Below are positions 36,592-45,910 of a stretch of 64,000 nucleotides of DNA, piece by piece. The DNA is from an uncultured Duncaniella sp. (GTDB lineage: Bacteria; Bacteroidota; Bacteroidia; Bacteroidales; Muribaculaceae), in the NCBI GenBank assembly GCA_910589485.1, contig CAJUSW010000005.1, positions 167,191 to 231,190 on the forward strand. The letters run 5' to 3'. The position numbers and the translations under genes are program-made. A model generated the notes under the pieces. The model had not been told where the DNA came from. It searched no databases and worked only from the letters and a program-made list of their open reading frames with translations. Numbering within the stretch: position 1 is the first letter of the stretch; each line of letters begins with the position of its first letter.

Positions 36592-37248
36592 TTATATATT
36601 TTGTCTGTTATTTATAGTATGCTGAAGCCTGTTGAGATTCAATGTTTCCACGTCCGACGATGTTTTGCCACCAACCAATCTGAGTAGTTCATGAAGTTGC
36701 TCAACTGTAACACCGACATTAAGCGCGCCGCCAAAATGGGACTCGACCATCGGTTCCTCAATCGTGGCGAGAGCTGATACGGTAATCATTTCTCTTTCTA
36801 CTGGGGACAGCAGGTCGCGGGCGAATATGTCGGCAAAAAGATGTTCTTTCAAACATTTGTCAAGCAATGGATTGAAGCCAAAAAATCCGCTTCTCAGCTG
36901 TTCAGCAGTAGCTCCGGCACAGAACATCTGCAATTTTTCTCCACGCGAATATTTTGACTCGTCTTCGTTGACAGGTGATGCCTCACGACCTTGTTCGTCA
37001 TGAATGCCGCAAGCACAGCGTTCATCAATCAGATTCATTAATATTATAGTAGCTCTGCAGGAAGGAGCAAACCCCACATAACAATAGAGATGAACAATCT
37101 CCTCGTTAAGTTCATTTATGGAGAGTCCTGCGTCAAGAGCATCCGTAAGTGCCGCTTTAAGTCCATCGGGATTCTTCCAGGAAAGAGCTGTCGCTATTGA
37201 CACATCAATGATATGTCTTTGACGTGGTGATATATGTTTCAGTTCCAT
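36592..37248 (-). CDS. Carboxymuconolactone-decarboxylase-like protein (two repeats)
   Basis: A 218-residue AhpD/CMD-fold protein. Two related helical halves are seen: ISPRQRHIIDVSIATAL with LDAGLSINELNEEIVHLYCYVGFAPS, and LSPVEREMITVSALATI with GVTVEQLHELLRLVGG. The peroxidase CxxC of AhpD is not evident (a CAC triplet occurs in the inter-repeat stretch), so a peroxidase role is doubtful. It is the first gene of the redox operon, facing away from the AraC gene. Related pairs are reported in oxidative-stress or quinone-handling operons. Confidence 0.82.
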   Translation of the reverse strand: MELKHISPRQRHIIDVSIATALSWKNPDGLKAALTDALDAGLSINELNEEIVHLYCYVGFAPSCRATIILMNLIDERCACGIHDEQGREASPVNEDESKYSRGEKLQMFCAGATAEQLRSGFFGFNPLLDKCLKEHLFADIFARDLLSPVEREMITVSALATIEEPMVESHFGGALNVGVTVEQLHELLRLVGGKTSSDVETLNLNRLQHTINNRQNI

Positions 37249-37274
37249 TTTTATCCGTATTAATTTTCACACTG

Positions 37275-37282
37275 CAAAATTA
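37275..37282 (-). promoter_or_regulatory. -7 box of the redox operon
   Basis: On the minus strand TAATTTTG matches TAnnTTTG, 27 bp before the first gene. No TTTG is found at the -33 distance, as expected for a promoter needing an activator such as the divergent AraC protein. Confidence 0.55.
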
Positions 37283-37380
37283 CTACCTTATTCACCCACG
37301 CGCGTTATACGCATTACCGATATTCAGATACAGATTACGGAATATGCTTGTTGGCTATACCAACTTGTCTTGTAAATGAT

Positions 37381-37388
37381 TAACTTTG
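37381..37388 (+). promoter_or_regulatory. -7 box of the AraC-type gene
   Basis: TAACTTTG ends 4 bp before the ATG at 37393, implying a leaderless or nearly leaderless transcript. Both promoters share the 144-bp divergent region. Confidence 0.5.
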
Positions 37389-37392
37389 CATT

Positions 37393-38283
37393 ATGAAACC
37401 TAAAAAAATTGACATCGAAGGATATAATGCCCATATGGGAGTCGAAACGCTTCATCCATTAGTAAGCGTGATAAATTTCAACGATATTGACGAGATACAT
37501 AGTTTCCTTTTCAATATCGACTTTTACGCCGTTTTTCTAAAAGAAACAAAAATCGGCACATTGACATACGGGCGGCAGAACTATGACTATAAAGAAGGTT
37601 CAATCGTATGTGTTTCCCCGGGACAAGTACTTGGTATAGATGCACCTGCTGAAATATTCAAGCCAACAGGCTGGGGAGTTCTGTTCCATCCTGATTTTTT
37701 GTTCAAGACTGAACTTGGCAAGAATCTGAAGAAATACACATACTTTGGTTATGATTCCAACGAAGCACTCCACCTCGCTGAACGAGAGCGGAGCGTTATA
37801 ATAGAATGCTTCCGCAACATACAGACAGAGCTTGAACGCCCCATTGACAAACACAGTCAAAAATTGATTGCGACATATATAGAACTGTTGCTTGATTACT
37901 GCAACCGGTTTTATGACCGCCAATTCATCACACGAAATAAGGTTAATTCTGACGTCATAGTACGTTTTGAGCAGTTGGTGAATGAATACTTCGCTTCTGA
38001 CCGTCCTTCAAAGGAAGGATTGCCAGAAGTTAAAATGTTTGCATCACAACTATGCCTTTCCCCAAACTACTTTGGTGACTTGATTAGGAAAGAATGTGGA
38101 ATTTCTCCACAAGAATATATACAAAACACAGTAATTCGACTGGCAAAGGAACGCCTGATGGATACGTCAAGTACAGTCGCGCAAGTTGCCGATAGTCTTG
38201 GGTTCCAATATTCGCCCTATTTTTCAAGACTATTCAAAAAAGTCGTAGGGCAAACTCCCTCAGAGTTCAGGATGAGTGTGTAG
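37393..38283 (+). CDS. AraC-family transcriptional regulator
   Basis: A 296-residue regulator with an N-terminal cupin-like sensor half (to about 170) and a C-terminal double HTH of the AraC type (about 195-290: FASQLCLSPNYFGDLIRKECG and STVAQVADSLGFQYSPYFSRLFKKVVGQTPSEFR). It is transcribed divergently from the four-gene redox operon, so it very likely controls it and perhaps itself. The inducer cannot be predicted. Both the regulator and the operon are cargo of element B. Confidence 0.92.
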   Translation: MKPKKIDIEGYNAHMGVETLHPLVSVINFNDIDEIHSFLFNIDFYAVFLKETKIGTLTYGRQNYDYKEGSIVCVSPGQVLGIDAPAEIFKPTGWGVLFHPDFLFKTELGKNLKKYTYFGYDSNEALHLAERERSVIIECFRNIQTELERPIDKHSQKLIATYIELLLDYCNRFYDRQFITRNKVNSDVIVRFEQLVNEYFASDRPSKEGLPEVKMFASQLCLSPNYFGDLIRKECGISPQEYIQNTVIRLAKERLMDTSSTVAQVADSLGFQYSPYFSRLFKKVVGQTPSEFRMSV

Positions 38284-38331
38284 AGAAGTAAATTTAGTCT
38301 GAGGTAAAATTACCAAACGTGACGTGATAAA

Positions 38332-38372
38332 AATCCGGCAACAATGTGATGATGCATTGCTGTCGGATTTTT
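38332..38372 (+). terminator. Terminator of the AraC-type gene
   Basis: AATCCGGCAACAATG (38332-38346) pairs with CATTGCTGTCGGATT (38355-38369), with one wobble and one mismatch, followed by TTTATAC. 49 bp past the stop. Confidence 0.8.
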
Positions 38373-38472
38373 ATACATTAGAATTTAGATATGTATTAAT
38401 GACTTTGCCTGAATTATATCTTACATTGAATGAACTACATATACGACCCCATATATTGGGGGCATCATTTGG

Positions 38473-39213
38473 TTAATCCTCGGTTGGATTGAAATAGAGG
38501 TAAGTTTTGTCCGCTCCGTACTTGTGTTCCCAATGACGTATCAGGTTCTTGATGCTGTCCTGTTCGTGGAATGTGCCTGTCAGAAATTCACGCTCGATAT
38601 TGGAGAGTTTTCCTTTTTCCTCATCTGTGCGGTAGTAGGTTCTTTCTCTGCGGTAGAGCCATTCGACATCAGTCAGTCTGTCATTCTGATTGAGCAAGTG
38701 GAAGAAGCCGTATCCGAACCCACAGGCCGCGATAAAGAACACAACGAAAGAAACATAGGACCACCGCGGAATTGATGCCCATATCGCTCCGTTGACAAGA
38801 TTGCTGATGCGGTAGTTGAGCCTTTCCGCGGAATCCTCCAACTGAGAGTACCGTTTTGAAAATGCTTTGTCAGAACATTTCTGAGCGATGGTTTCGATTA
38901 CCGAATCATCAAGTTCAAACCCAAGGTCGCTAATCTGTTTGAGGACAGGTTTGAGCATATTGGAAATAGTGTTTACAGTGACCTGCGTCTGATTCTTTAT
39001 TGCTATCTCAAGCAGTTTCACGAGTGATTCTTTTGTCGCTATATTGTCAGGCACAACAACCGTGACTTCCGGCACTGCCACCGGTTGAGCCGGAGGCGTC
39101 GCCTGCGACCGTGTTTCGAGCGTTTCAATGCGCTCAGTGTTGTTACTGACCTTCTGTTGCAGTCCGTCAAGCTGCTCTCCTTGTTTTTTGACGGTATCGA
39201 ACATATTTGCCAT
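38473..39213 (-). CDS. Membrane-anchored protein of the mobilization operon (element B)
   Basis: A 246-residue relative of the element A protein at 22274. It has a coiled-coil-prone start (KKQGEQLDGLQQKVSNNTER), a Pro/Val linker, a helical arm, one membrane helix (about 155-175, YVSFVVFFIAACGFGYGFF) and the shared DVEWLYRRER motif. Last gene of the leftward mobilization operon, 5 bp after the relaxase stop. Its constant place next to the relaxase suggests a membrane tether for the relaxosome; this is inference. Confidence 0.7.
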   Translation of the reverse strand: MANMFDTVKKQGEQLDGLQQKVSNNTERIETLETRSQATPPAQPVAVPEVTVVVPDNIATKESLVKLLEIAIKNQTQVTVNTISNMLKPVLKQISDLGFELDDSVIETIAQKCSDKAFSKRYSQLEDSAERLNYRISNLVNGAIWASIPRWSYVSFVVFFIAACGFGYGFFHLLNQNDRLTDVEWLYRRERTYYRTDEEKGKLSNIEREFLTGTFHEQDSIKNLIRHWEHKYGADKTYLYFNPTED

Positions 39214-39218
39214 AATTT

Positions 39219-40163
39219 CTAAATTCTGAGTCCTTTTTTCTTTTTACGTTTTCTCATCTCGCGCATGAAGGCTTCTTCCTCCGGGTCGAAGCCGGGCCCG
39301 ACCTTCAACAGATCCAGACCGTTTTCGACAACCGCCTCCGCCACAGCCTCTACAACATTGGTCTGTCGTTGCGGTGTAGGTTGTCTGTATTGTACCTTAG
39401 GTTGGACAGTCTGACTTGATGGCTGTTCCTGCTTACGGTTCAATTCAAAGAGATTGTTGAGGCGTCGATAGGTAAATGCCCGACCGATTTTGCTGCCGTT
39501 GACAGTAATGTCCCTATCGGTAAATTTCACTCCGATATGATTTCCCGTGTCGCGGTCATTGTGGAACTTTACCTTTATTCCGGCACATTCCAGACGGCGG
39601 GAGAATTCATCCCACGACTGGCAACCATAGATTGCGGCTCGGATTTTCTTCTCAAACTCCGGGATTTTATCCTCATATTTCTGCTTCAGCGGCGAGTAAG
39701 TGAGGTTATATTTATCCTTTATCGCCTTCACAACCTTGTCGCTCCGCTTGAAATTATTCCGCTCATCGACAGCTTTGCCCTGCATATTCACACGGTTATA
39801 GACTATATGAAAATGCGGGTGGTCGGTTTCCAGATGGCGGACAACAAGATACTGCGTGTCCTTGATACCCATACCTTCCATATATTCTTTAGCAAGTTGA
39901 GCCATGAATTCATCGGTAAGACAGGGGGCGTCGGCTATGTCAAAACTGATGGCGATATGTCCGGCAGGAGCTTCCTTTCCCGGCATAAAACCGTGGACAA
40001 CCTCGAAAGACTGTACCATACGGCGAAAGTCAAGAGTAAGAATATTGTCGCTGTCTATTACTCGCCATGTGTCGGGTGTGTATTGCGTGGGGTCATGGAA
40101 TTGGCGAGTGACATACCCAACGACATCGTGAAACGTGCCACTTTTAAGTATCCTTGCAAACAT
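39219..40163 (-). CDS. Relaxase/mobilization nuclease (element B)
   Basis: A 314-residue MOBP-like relaxase. MFARILKSGTFHDVVGYVT matches the start of the element A enzyme; the metal motif is VVRHLETDHPHFHIVYNRV (about 107-125). The middle shows RSDKVVKAIKDKYNLTY and the end is basic and repetitive in Pro and Gln (QPKVQYRQPTPQRQ). Its start overlaps the MobC gene by 20 bp, so they are coupled. It should nick an oriT upstream, perhaps the nested inverted repeats at 40555-40650. Confidence 0.87.
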   Translation of the reverse strand: MFARILKSGTFHDVVGYVTRQFHDPTQYTPDTWRVIDSDNILTLDFRRMVQSFEVVHGFMPGKEAPAGHIAISFDIADAPCLTDEFMAQLAKEYMEGMGIKDTQYLVVRHLETDHPHFHIVYNRVNMQGKAVDERNNFKRSDKVVKAIKDKYNLTYSPLKQKYEDKIPEFEKKIRAAIYGCQSWDEFSRRLECAGIKVKFHNDRDTGNHIGVKFTDRDITVNGSKIGRAFTYRRLNNLFELNRKQEQPSSQTVQPKVQYRQPTPQRQTNVVEAVAEAVVENGLDLLKVGPGFDPEEEAFMREMRKRKKKKGLRI

Positions 40164-40533
40164 AGTCAGCCTCTTTATTGGGTCTTAATTTGCCGAGTAT
40201 TTCAAACATATTATCGACAATTTTCAGCAGTTTTTGAGCCGCACTGCGCAGTTTCAGCCTGTTCAGCCAAGTCAATGCCTGATTAAAATCGGAGCTAAGG
40301 CGGAGTATCCCTTGCGCCACACCCATCTCAATTTCTGACAGTCGGCTCACGATTGCCAGGCGGAACGCCCCATGCCTGACAAACTCCGCGAGTTTCACTC
40401 CGGCGGCTTTGGCACGCTTGCAGAGGTCGGAGTATTCGGCATCGGTCAACTTGATTGTCACTACATGGGTTCGTTTCTCATCGGTCGGTTTTGAGGGCCG
40501 GCCACCCTTCCGTTTACGGTTCACTTTAATCAT
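40144..40533 (-). CDS. MobC-like relaxosome accessory protein (element B)
   Basis: A 129-residue basic protein from the ATG at 40533 (MIKVNRKRKGGRPSKP); longer readings reach into the inverted repeats and lack homology. Ribbon-helix-helix part THVVTIKLTDAEYSDLCKRAKAAG, then VKLAEFVRHGAF and a helical tail with LSSDFNQALTWLNRL, where the usual NLNQ-type motif is altered. It overlaps the relaxase gene. Expected to bind oriT and guide the relaxase. Confidence 0.83.
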   Translation of the reverse strand: MIKVNRKRKGGRPSKPTDEKRTHVVTIKLTDAEYSDLCKRAKAAGVKLAEFVRHGAFRLAIVSRLSEIEMGVAQGILRLSSDFNQALTWLNRLKLRSAAQKLLKIVDNMFEILGKLRPNKEADYVCKDT

Positions 40534-40554
40534 TGTAATCATTTTGATTGTTAT

Positions 40555-40650
40555 AATTGGGAAAGCAAAGAGCGGCTTGTTTCCGCGCAGTTTCGGGAGG
40601 CCGTTTTCGGAGAAAAAGAAATCCCGAAACATATCCTTGCTTTCCCAATT
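40555..40650. other. Nested inverted repeats upstream of mobC (candidate oriT, element B)
   Basis: Outer perfect 14-bp arms AATTGGGAAAGCAA (40555-40568) and its complement (40637-40650) enclose inner 9-bp arms GTTTCGGGA (40590-40598) and TCCCGAAAC (40622-40630). Same location as the branched structure in element A, between DUF3408 and mobC, but with a different sequence. A likely origin of transfer; an RNA structure in the operon leader is the alternative. Confidence 0.55.
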
Positions 40651-40710
40651 CACTACGTTGTTTGTGAAACTGCCCCACGGTGTACCGGGTGCAGTGGCTA
40701 ACCTCTATTT

Positions 40711-41430
40711 TTATAGCTTGCGCCACACCTCAACTTTCGGTCTGATTCCCTTGATGTGGTTGCGGATAATAGCATTGGCGAAACTCGTTGTGTTGGCATC
40801 GCCGTTGCCGATACGGCGCACGATGTAGTCAAGTTCTTTCCACAGGTCATCATCCAAGACCACCGTGTGACGCTTTCCTATCTTGACCGGAACAAGATAC
40901 TCTGCCTTGTAGTCTTCCATTTCCTCGCGGCTCTGCCTGCGGCTTACTCTCGTTGCTTTGGCATCATCGGTTACTGACGTTGTGTCGGCTTCTGATAGTG
41001 TATCAGGTGGTGATGTTGTGGTGGGTTCAGCCGTTGTGGTCATTATATCCGATACATTTGATGTAACCGTCGCATTCAGTTTATTCGGTGTAGTGATGTC
41101 CGTAGATTCATTCGGTTGTATCAGCGTATCGCCAACACCCGGTTGTGTTGTTTCGTCGGACGTTTTGGTTGCATTTGCTTCATCGGGCTGCGTCACTGAC
41201 TTTGTTTCTTCGGCAGTGCCGATTTCATCAGCGAACAGTTGCGGTGATTGCATTGGTTGCAATATGTTGGTATCGGCAACCGTGTCGAGTGGGGCCGTTA
41301 CACCAACCGATGCGACAGACTTTGACGATTTCTTCTTGTTAGACGATTGTTGCTGTTTTACAGGTTTATCGGATGTGCCGTTCAACTGGGTTGATGCAGG
41401 CACAGAGTTTGCAGAATCGTTAGATTTCAT
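40711..41430 (-). CDS. DUF3408-family mobilization-locus protein (element B)
   Basis: A 239-residue protein. About 145 residues of Thr/Ser/Asp/Pro-rich disordered sequence precede the conserved domain (EYLVPVKIGKRHTVVLDDDLW to VEVWRKL). The matching domain in element A is at the end of the 20178 gene. First gene of the leftward DUF3408-MobC-relaxase-membrane set. Function unknown; a DNA-binding role is suggested by the ribbon-helix-helix look of the domain. Confidence 0.75.
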   Translation of the reverse strand: MKSNDSANSVPASTQLNGTSDKPVKQQQSSNKKKSSKSVASVGVTAPLDTVADTNILQPMQSPQLFADEIGTAEETKSVTQPDEANATKTSDETTQPGVGDTLIQPNESTDITTPNKLNATVTSNVSDIMTTTAEPTTTSPPDTLSEADTTSVTDDAKATRVSRRQSREEMEDYKAEYLVPVKIGKRHTVVLDDDLWKELDYIVRRIGNGDANTTSFANAIIRNHIKGIRPKVEVWRKL

Positions 41431-41781
41431 AATAAGTATGGTTTTAGTGGGTTTATGAATATGCCGTAGATTTCCGACTTTTTGTTTTCAGCGGTTTGTA
41501 TTATCCGCAGTTCCCCAGCGACCGAAGGGGTTGTTGAATTTGATAATACGATGAAATAAAGTCTTATCATGCTGATATGAGTGCGATTATATATTCATCG
41601 CTGTTTCATCAAGGATTTTGGCTCCGAAAAAGACAGTGTGGTTGCCGCCGTATTTTTTCTTTTCGGTGGTTTCCTTTGTTTTGTTGAACTAATGATGAAG
41701 AACCGATGAAAAGAAAAAGCATTGGCTGACATCTTATTACTACGTCATTCCTCATTTTATCAAATGCAACGAAAGAAAAAA
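41431..41781. other. Gene-free stretch between DUF3408 and the primase remnant
   Basis: About 350 bp without a credible gene. It should hold the promoter of the leftward mobilization operon, but no clear TAnnTTTG with a spaced TTTG is visible. The T-rich run at 41650-41690 may end the primase transcript. Confidence 0.3.
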
Positions 41782-43070
41782 TTACAAGTTCTCCAGCATC
41801 TGCCGCGTGACTGTGTAGTAGCGTCCTACTTTCCGACTCTCGACATACGACGGCTCGTTGAGGAACACACCTATCTGATAGGTCGTGTAGCACAGAGAGT
41901 TCGGGGCAGGTCGCAATTTCCAACATTCCTGAACAACCTTTCTCAGTGCCGTGCGGTCGGTCTTGACCCGTTGGTAGTCAAACAGGCAGAGTATGTCATT
42001 GAGGCAAAAATCAACGGCATCTATGTTCCGGCTCTCCATTATGTCCATGAGCAGCTCGGCGAGTTCTATTTCCACACGGTTACGGTTGGCGCGTATTATC
42101 TTCTGCAACGCCGCCGTATCGGTCAGCCGTGGATCAAACCACATACGGCTTTCTTCGGTGGTGGATAGGGGCCGCTCTGAAAGATAATGCAGGAAAGCCG
42201 GTATCTCTGCCTTTACCTTATCAAGAAATGCGGTGTCGTCTGATTTAAGCCGCTCAATCTTCCGAACCCAGTAGCGTGTTTCTCCGTGGTCTATCACGAC
42301 AGGCGGATATTCGTTGTTGGAGCATAGCACGAACTTGGCAAAGAAACTGACTTCCTCACGGTCTTGACCTTTCGCCTCGACCTTGTAGCGGTAGGTTGTG
42401 GATAGATTCTTCAACCGCTCGGAGTCCTCGCGTTTGTTTAGAAGCACCTCGTCAACCACGATTATCAGTTTTCCGTTCCAGTATGAATTGAACTGACTGC
42501 GGACAGCTCGTGCAAGTGAGAGCAGAGCCAAGCTCGCTTAGGCTATGCCGAACGTAGCCGAGCTTGGCTGATAAGCAAACTCTCGTTGGTGTTGAATGTA
42601 ACATTGGCTTCAAACAATGCTTTGAGGAAATTGAGGAATGTGGATTTTCCCGTGTTGCGTTCCTCCGACACAAGCAGAAGTATCGGGAGTTTCTGCAATG
42701 GCTTTGTGTAGAGCAGTTGCAGGTAGTCAAGCCCCAGTTCATACTGATCGCCGAAGATATGGCGTACAAGAGCCGCAATGGTCGGCCACTCTCCCGGCCT
42801 GGGTCTGTGGCTGATGGACGCGTAGCGGTTGAGGAACGTGCCGACGACGGTATTATATCCGATGTGGGCGGGAACACAGCAGAACCCGTCATATTTCGGT
42901 ATGTTGGCAAGAAAGTCCTTGCCGTAGTCCTGTCGGATAGCCTCGATGCTCCACGGCAACCGCCTTTCTGACAATTCTCCTGCCGCGTTGGGTTGGCGCA
43001 CAATCTTGTAATAGGTCGTGCCAATCCTCTCAAAGCGGTCTTCGGGCATTTCTTTTTCAGCGTTTTCCAT
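41782..43070 (-). pseudogene. Primase/helicase-type P-loop gene split by a 74-bp insertion
   Basis: Two frames belong to one protein of about 400 residues. The first (43070 to about 42576) ends in the P-loop region VSEERNTGKSTFLNFLKAL, then NVTFNTNES. The second (about 42501 to 41782) resumes RSQFNSYWNGKLIIVVDEVL with Walker B and EDSERLKNLSTT. This is a mobile-element primase/helicase (DUF5906-like). The insertion brings a TAG at 42543 and shifts the frame, since 74 is not a multiple of three. An intact product is not expected, so element B may have lost its own replication function. Confidence 0.75.
42502..42575. repeat. 74-bp palindromic insertion in the primase gene
   Basis: Comparing the two gene halves places the insert at about 42502-42575 (edges uncertain by 1-2 bases). 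It has 11-bp inverted arms AGCCAAGCTCG (42526-42536) and CGAGCTTGGCT (42559-42569) with an inner GGCTA/TAGCC pair. It looks like a small dispersed palindromic repeat. It interrupts the gene just after the P-loop. Confidence 0.7.
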
Positions 43071-43081
43071 AGTCCTGATGA

Positions 43082-43393
43082 TTATGATTTAAGCCTCTGG
43101 AGAATCTGTGTTTCCACATCACGTTGTCGGTAGAATACCTTTCGTCCGATTTTTACTGGTACAAGATACTTGTTCTTCGCCCAGTTGTAAAGTGTGGTAT
43201 GGCACACGCCGAATTTGTCCATAACCTCCTTTTTGGTCAGATAGTCTTCCTCGGCTGCGCTCACCATAATCGGGAGAAGCTGCGCCTTTGCTGCGTCGAT
43301 AAGGTTAGCGGCAAAATTGGAGAGGTCTTCAATGGTGACGCTCAGTGTAATTCCGGTGACACCGCTTTGTACAAGGGAATATAGATCAGTCAT
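43082..43393 (-). CDS. Excisionase-like helix-turn-helix protein (element B)
   Basis: A 103-residue protein from the ATG at 43393 (MTDLYSLVQSG), chosen because it aligns with the start of the element A homologue at 17311. C-terminal HTH_17 domain: DYLTKKEVMDKFGVCHTTLYNWAKNKYLVPVKIGRKVFY. It sits 11 bp before the primase gene, matching the HTH-then-replication-gene order of element A. Likely regulates excision or replication. Confidence 0.78.
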   Translation of the reverse strand: MTDLYSLVQSGVTGITLSVTIEDLSNFAANLIDAAKAQLLPIMVSAAEEDYLTKKEVMDKFGVCHTTLYNWAKNKYLVPVKIGRKVFYRQRDVETQILQRLKS

Positions 43394-44444
43394 ACTTTTT
43401 TCTATTCCGCCAAAAGGGTAACGGCGCATCACTCCCGGCGGATTTTTTTGAGCGAATTGCCTTTGTTTCAATGCGAAACTGATTCGCAGCGTCTTTCAGA
43501 AAAGACAGCGAGGGTTACTGCCGACCGCTTTTGCGGTCAGCATGTACGCAGTTTGCAACATCACATAGCCTTTGAATAAGGGTGTGGACGGTGCGTATGC
43601 TTTACAGGCACACTGCGTCAGTCAGTTCCGCCGGAGCGGAACACGGTGGATTGTTCAATGGATTGGGAATTGGTGCGCACATTGCGCATAAAGTCTCCGG
43701 TGGCTCTATGGTGCTTCCCTGACACCTCAAGCATTGGTGCGTTTGCCTGTCAATCATTCGGTTCAGCCGACTGCAACCGTAAATCTACCGCCGCCATTAC
43801 TCCTTTTGACGGCACAGCTGATATTCACAGTGCAAAGTAAGCGATTAGTTTTCAGATAGGAGCAGACATAACTGTGACAAATCATGCCATCTGAAAAACG
43901 CCCGCCTTTTTGCGGCTTACATTTGTCGGCGTTGACCCGCCGTGGGTTGGTAACCGTAAGTAGAACACGATTCGTAAACCACTGGTTCTCATCGGATAAA
44001 CCTCGGACAGCCTTGATTTGGCACATATTCCGTCTCGAAGATTTCAATAATAACCGATTATGCCACTGAAAAATTTTTTGAAAAAAATTTCGTTGTCCGG
44101 TTTTGTCCGTTATCAAACTGGTTACGACATTGAAACACCCCAAAATATCGAAAGGATTTTGATTTTACAGCAATTTCCCACGGTTACACACACTTTTCCC
44201 AACATTTCCCAACAATAATTTTCGGACTGAACAAAATCACAGTTTCAGCGTTTGCCGACTTTTCCAACGCCAACGCCATCAGTCAGCCACAAACGCAAAA
44301 ATCCCGACCCTCCGCGCCGAGCGCAGTGAGCCGGGATATAATATTTCGGTATATAGGCAGGTATCTACCTATCTATGTCTATACGTATGTATGTATATAT
44401 GTACATACCGCCCTACATTTATTAAGAAAAGTTAAAGAATTCAG
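43394..44444. other. Gene-poor structured region upstream of the HTH gene in element B
   Basis: About 1.05 kb. It contains hairpins GCCGACCGC-TTTT-GCGGTCAGC (43520-43541) and GTTCCGC-CGGA-GCGGAAC (43625-43642). A minus-strand -7-like TTACTTTGC near 43834 would give a leader of about 430 nt. TTTCCCAAC-like repeats lie near 44195-44212, and a low-complexity TATGTA tract at 44380-44408. A 126-codon minus frame (43763-44143) overlaps the promoter-like box and is not trusted. Counterpart of the 16047-17310 stretch in element A. Confidence 0.4.
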
Positions 44445-45910
44445 GGGTCAGCGGATTTTTCCGGTTGGCAACGTGGGGGATCAGGCATAAAGTTTAGCAA
44501 TCCTGAACATGAAGAACTTTATGTCTCCGACGCCACGGAACTGTGTGCGGAAGGCCTTTATCTTGGCATTGAATGACTCAGCGGAAGCGTTTGTCAGCCG
44601 CCTCTCGAAGTAGTTGATTATGGTCGTATTGTGATTTTCAAATGTTTCGAGCACCTTGCTGAAATCATTGTTCCCGAAGGCTTCAACTTCATTGTGCCAC
44701 CGGGCCAGATTGAGACGCGCCTCCGAGGGAGTGGACTTTTTGTTGAATATCTCCACAAGTCTCAGGAACAGACCGTACGCTTTCTCAAGGTCAGGGAATC
44801 TCTCAAAGAGTATCTTTGCCCTCGCTTTCTGCTGGCTGTTCCATTTGGATCTGTGCTTCAATATGATATGTCTGCTCCGGGCCATTATCTGAGGCATCGT
44901 CTCACCGTTTTCCATCCGTTGCGGCTCCCATTGGCCGATCAGCTCTTTTTCCTGTTTGGATTTTGCGGCCTTGCGTCTGCGGCGGTGTTCACGGATGGCT
45001 TTATTTTCTATGTCCAATATCTCCCAGCGGTGTCTGATCCTCAGCTGGTCGATGGCTTCCGATATGAGCTGCTGTACGTGGAACCGGTCATTTACCAGGC
45101 TTGCTCCGGGAAACGCAGTCCTGACCGTCAGCATCATGGCTGATGACAGATCCGTGGTCACAGTCTTTACTATCAGGCGTTTGCGGAGCGGTATCTTTTT
45201 CAATACCTTCGAGTCCGCATCAGTCGCCACTCCTCGGATCATCGCGACCAATGCCCCGTGACGGCCCCTGGCCTCCTTGTTGGTAAGCACCGTATAGACG
45301 TCGCCGTTGCTCAGGCAGGTCTCGTCCAGGCTCAGGTCCGCTCCGATGTTTTCAGGGAAAAGTATATATTCCTCAGCGTGACCCAGTTGCGGCCACTGCC
45401 GGTAATCGCTTATGGCCTCCTTGTATTGTTTGCGCAGAGTCTGCCCGTTCAGGCCATAGCGCCCGGCCAGTGTGGAGATGCTTACTGGGGTGGACTCAAT
45501 CTCCCTCTTTTAAAAAAGCCACGAACTCGGCGTTGAGTCGTGTACGGTCGTGCTCTGACAGATCCCAGTCATAGCTGAAGATCTCCCCGGTGGTCTGGTC
45601 CAGCCACTTGCGTTTGCGAACGTGCAGGTAGGTCGCACGTCCGCGTATCGGGAAATCCTGGATCGCATGATATTCACCGAAACCATGCGAGATGATCTTG
45701 TTATTGTACTTGTCCTCCCGCAATTGGACCTTCTTCTCATCAAGCCATATGTCAAAACGCTCCGCCGTCTTTTCGTGACGCACGATGTCAAAATTATCAA
45801 CCAGCACATCCGGCAGAATCTCCCTGAGTATTGTGTCTCCTTTCATGTGCGCAAAGATAAAACTTTATATCCGATCCACCCCTTTGCCAACCGGAAAAAT
45901 CCGCTGACCC
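44445..45910. mobile_element. ISAon1-type insertion sequence
   Basis: A 1466-bp unit with perfect 27-bp terminal inverted repeats: the left begins GGGTCAGCGGATTTTTCCGG (44445-44471), and the right is its complement (45884-45910). It encloses a two-frame transposase gene. No target-site duplication is apparent. Its right end directly touches the terminal repeats of element B (GTGACTTTTG at 45911); compared with the element A end, the first repeat has lost its leading GTG. Confidence 0.9.
44481..45846 (-). CDS. ISAon1-family transposase (two frames, probable programmed shift)
   Basis: The first frame (45846 to 45496, 116 residues, MKGDTILREILPD) is the N-terminal zinc-finger-like part. The second (about 45508 to 44481) begins in frame as ESTPVSISTLAGRYGLNG and carries the DDE-type catalytic core, e.g. 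GADLSLDETCLSNG, KTVTTDLSSAMM, DRFHVQQL, and ends SAESFNAKIKAFRTQFRG. The frames overlap at a TTTTTTAAAAGAGG tract, so a +1 or -2 shift would fuse them, as expected in this IS group. The transposase is probably intact. Confidence 0.85.

Noticed and set aside
43763..44143. 126-codon minus-strand frame in element B
   Set aside because: It overlaps a promoter-like box and hairpins and has no recognisable domain; kept only as a note in the noncoding region.
44353..44408. CRISPR-like or satellite repeats
   Set aside because: Only a short low-complexity TATGTA/CTAT tract; no regularly spaced repeat-spacer array exists anywhere in the window.
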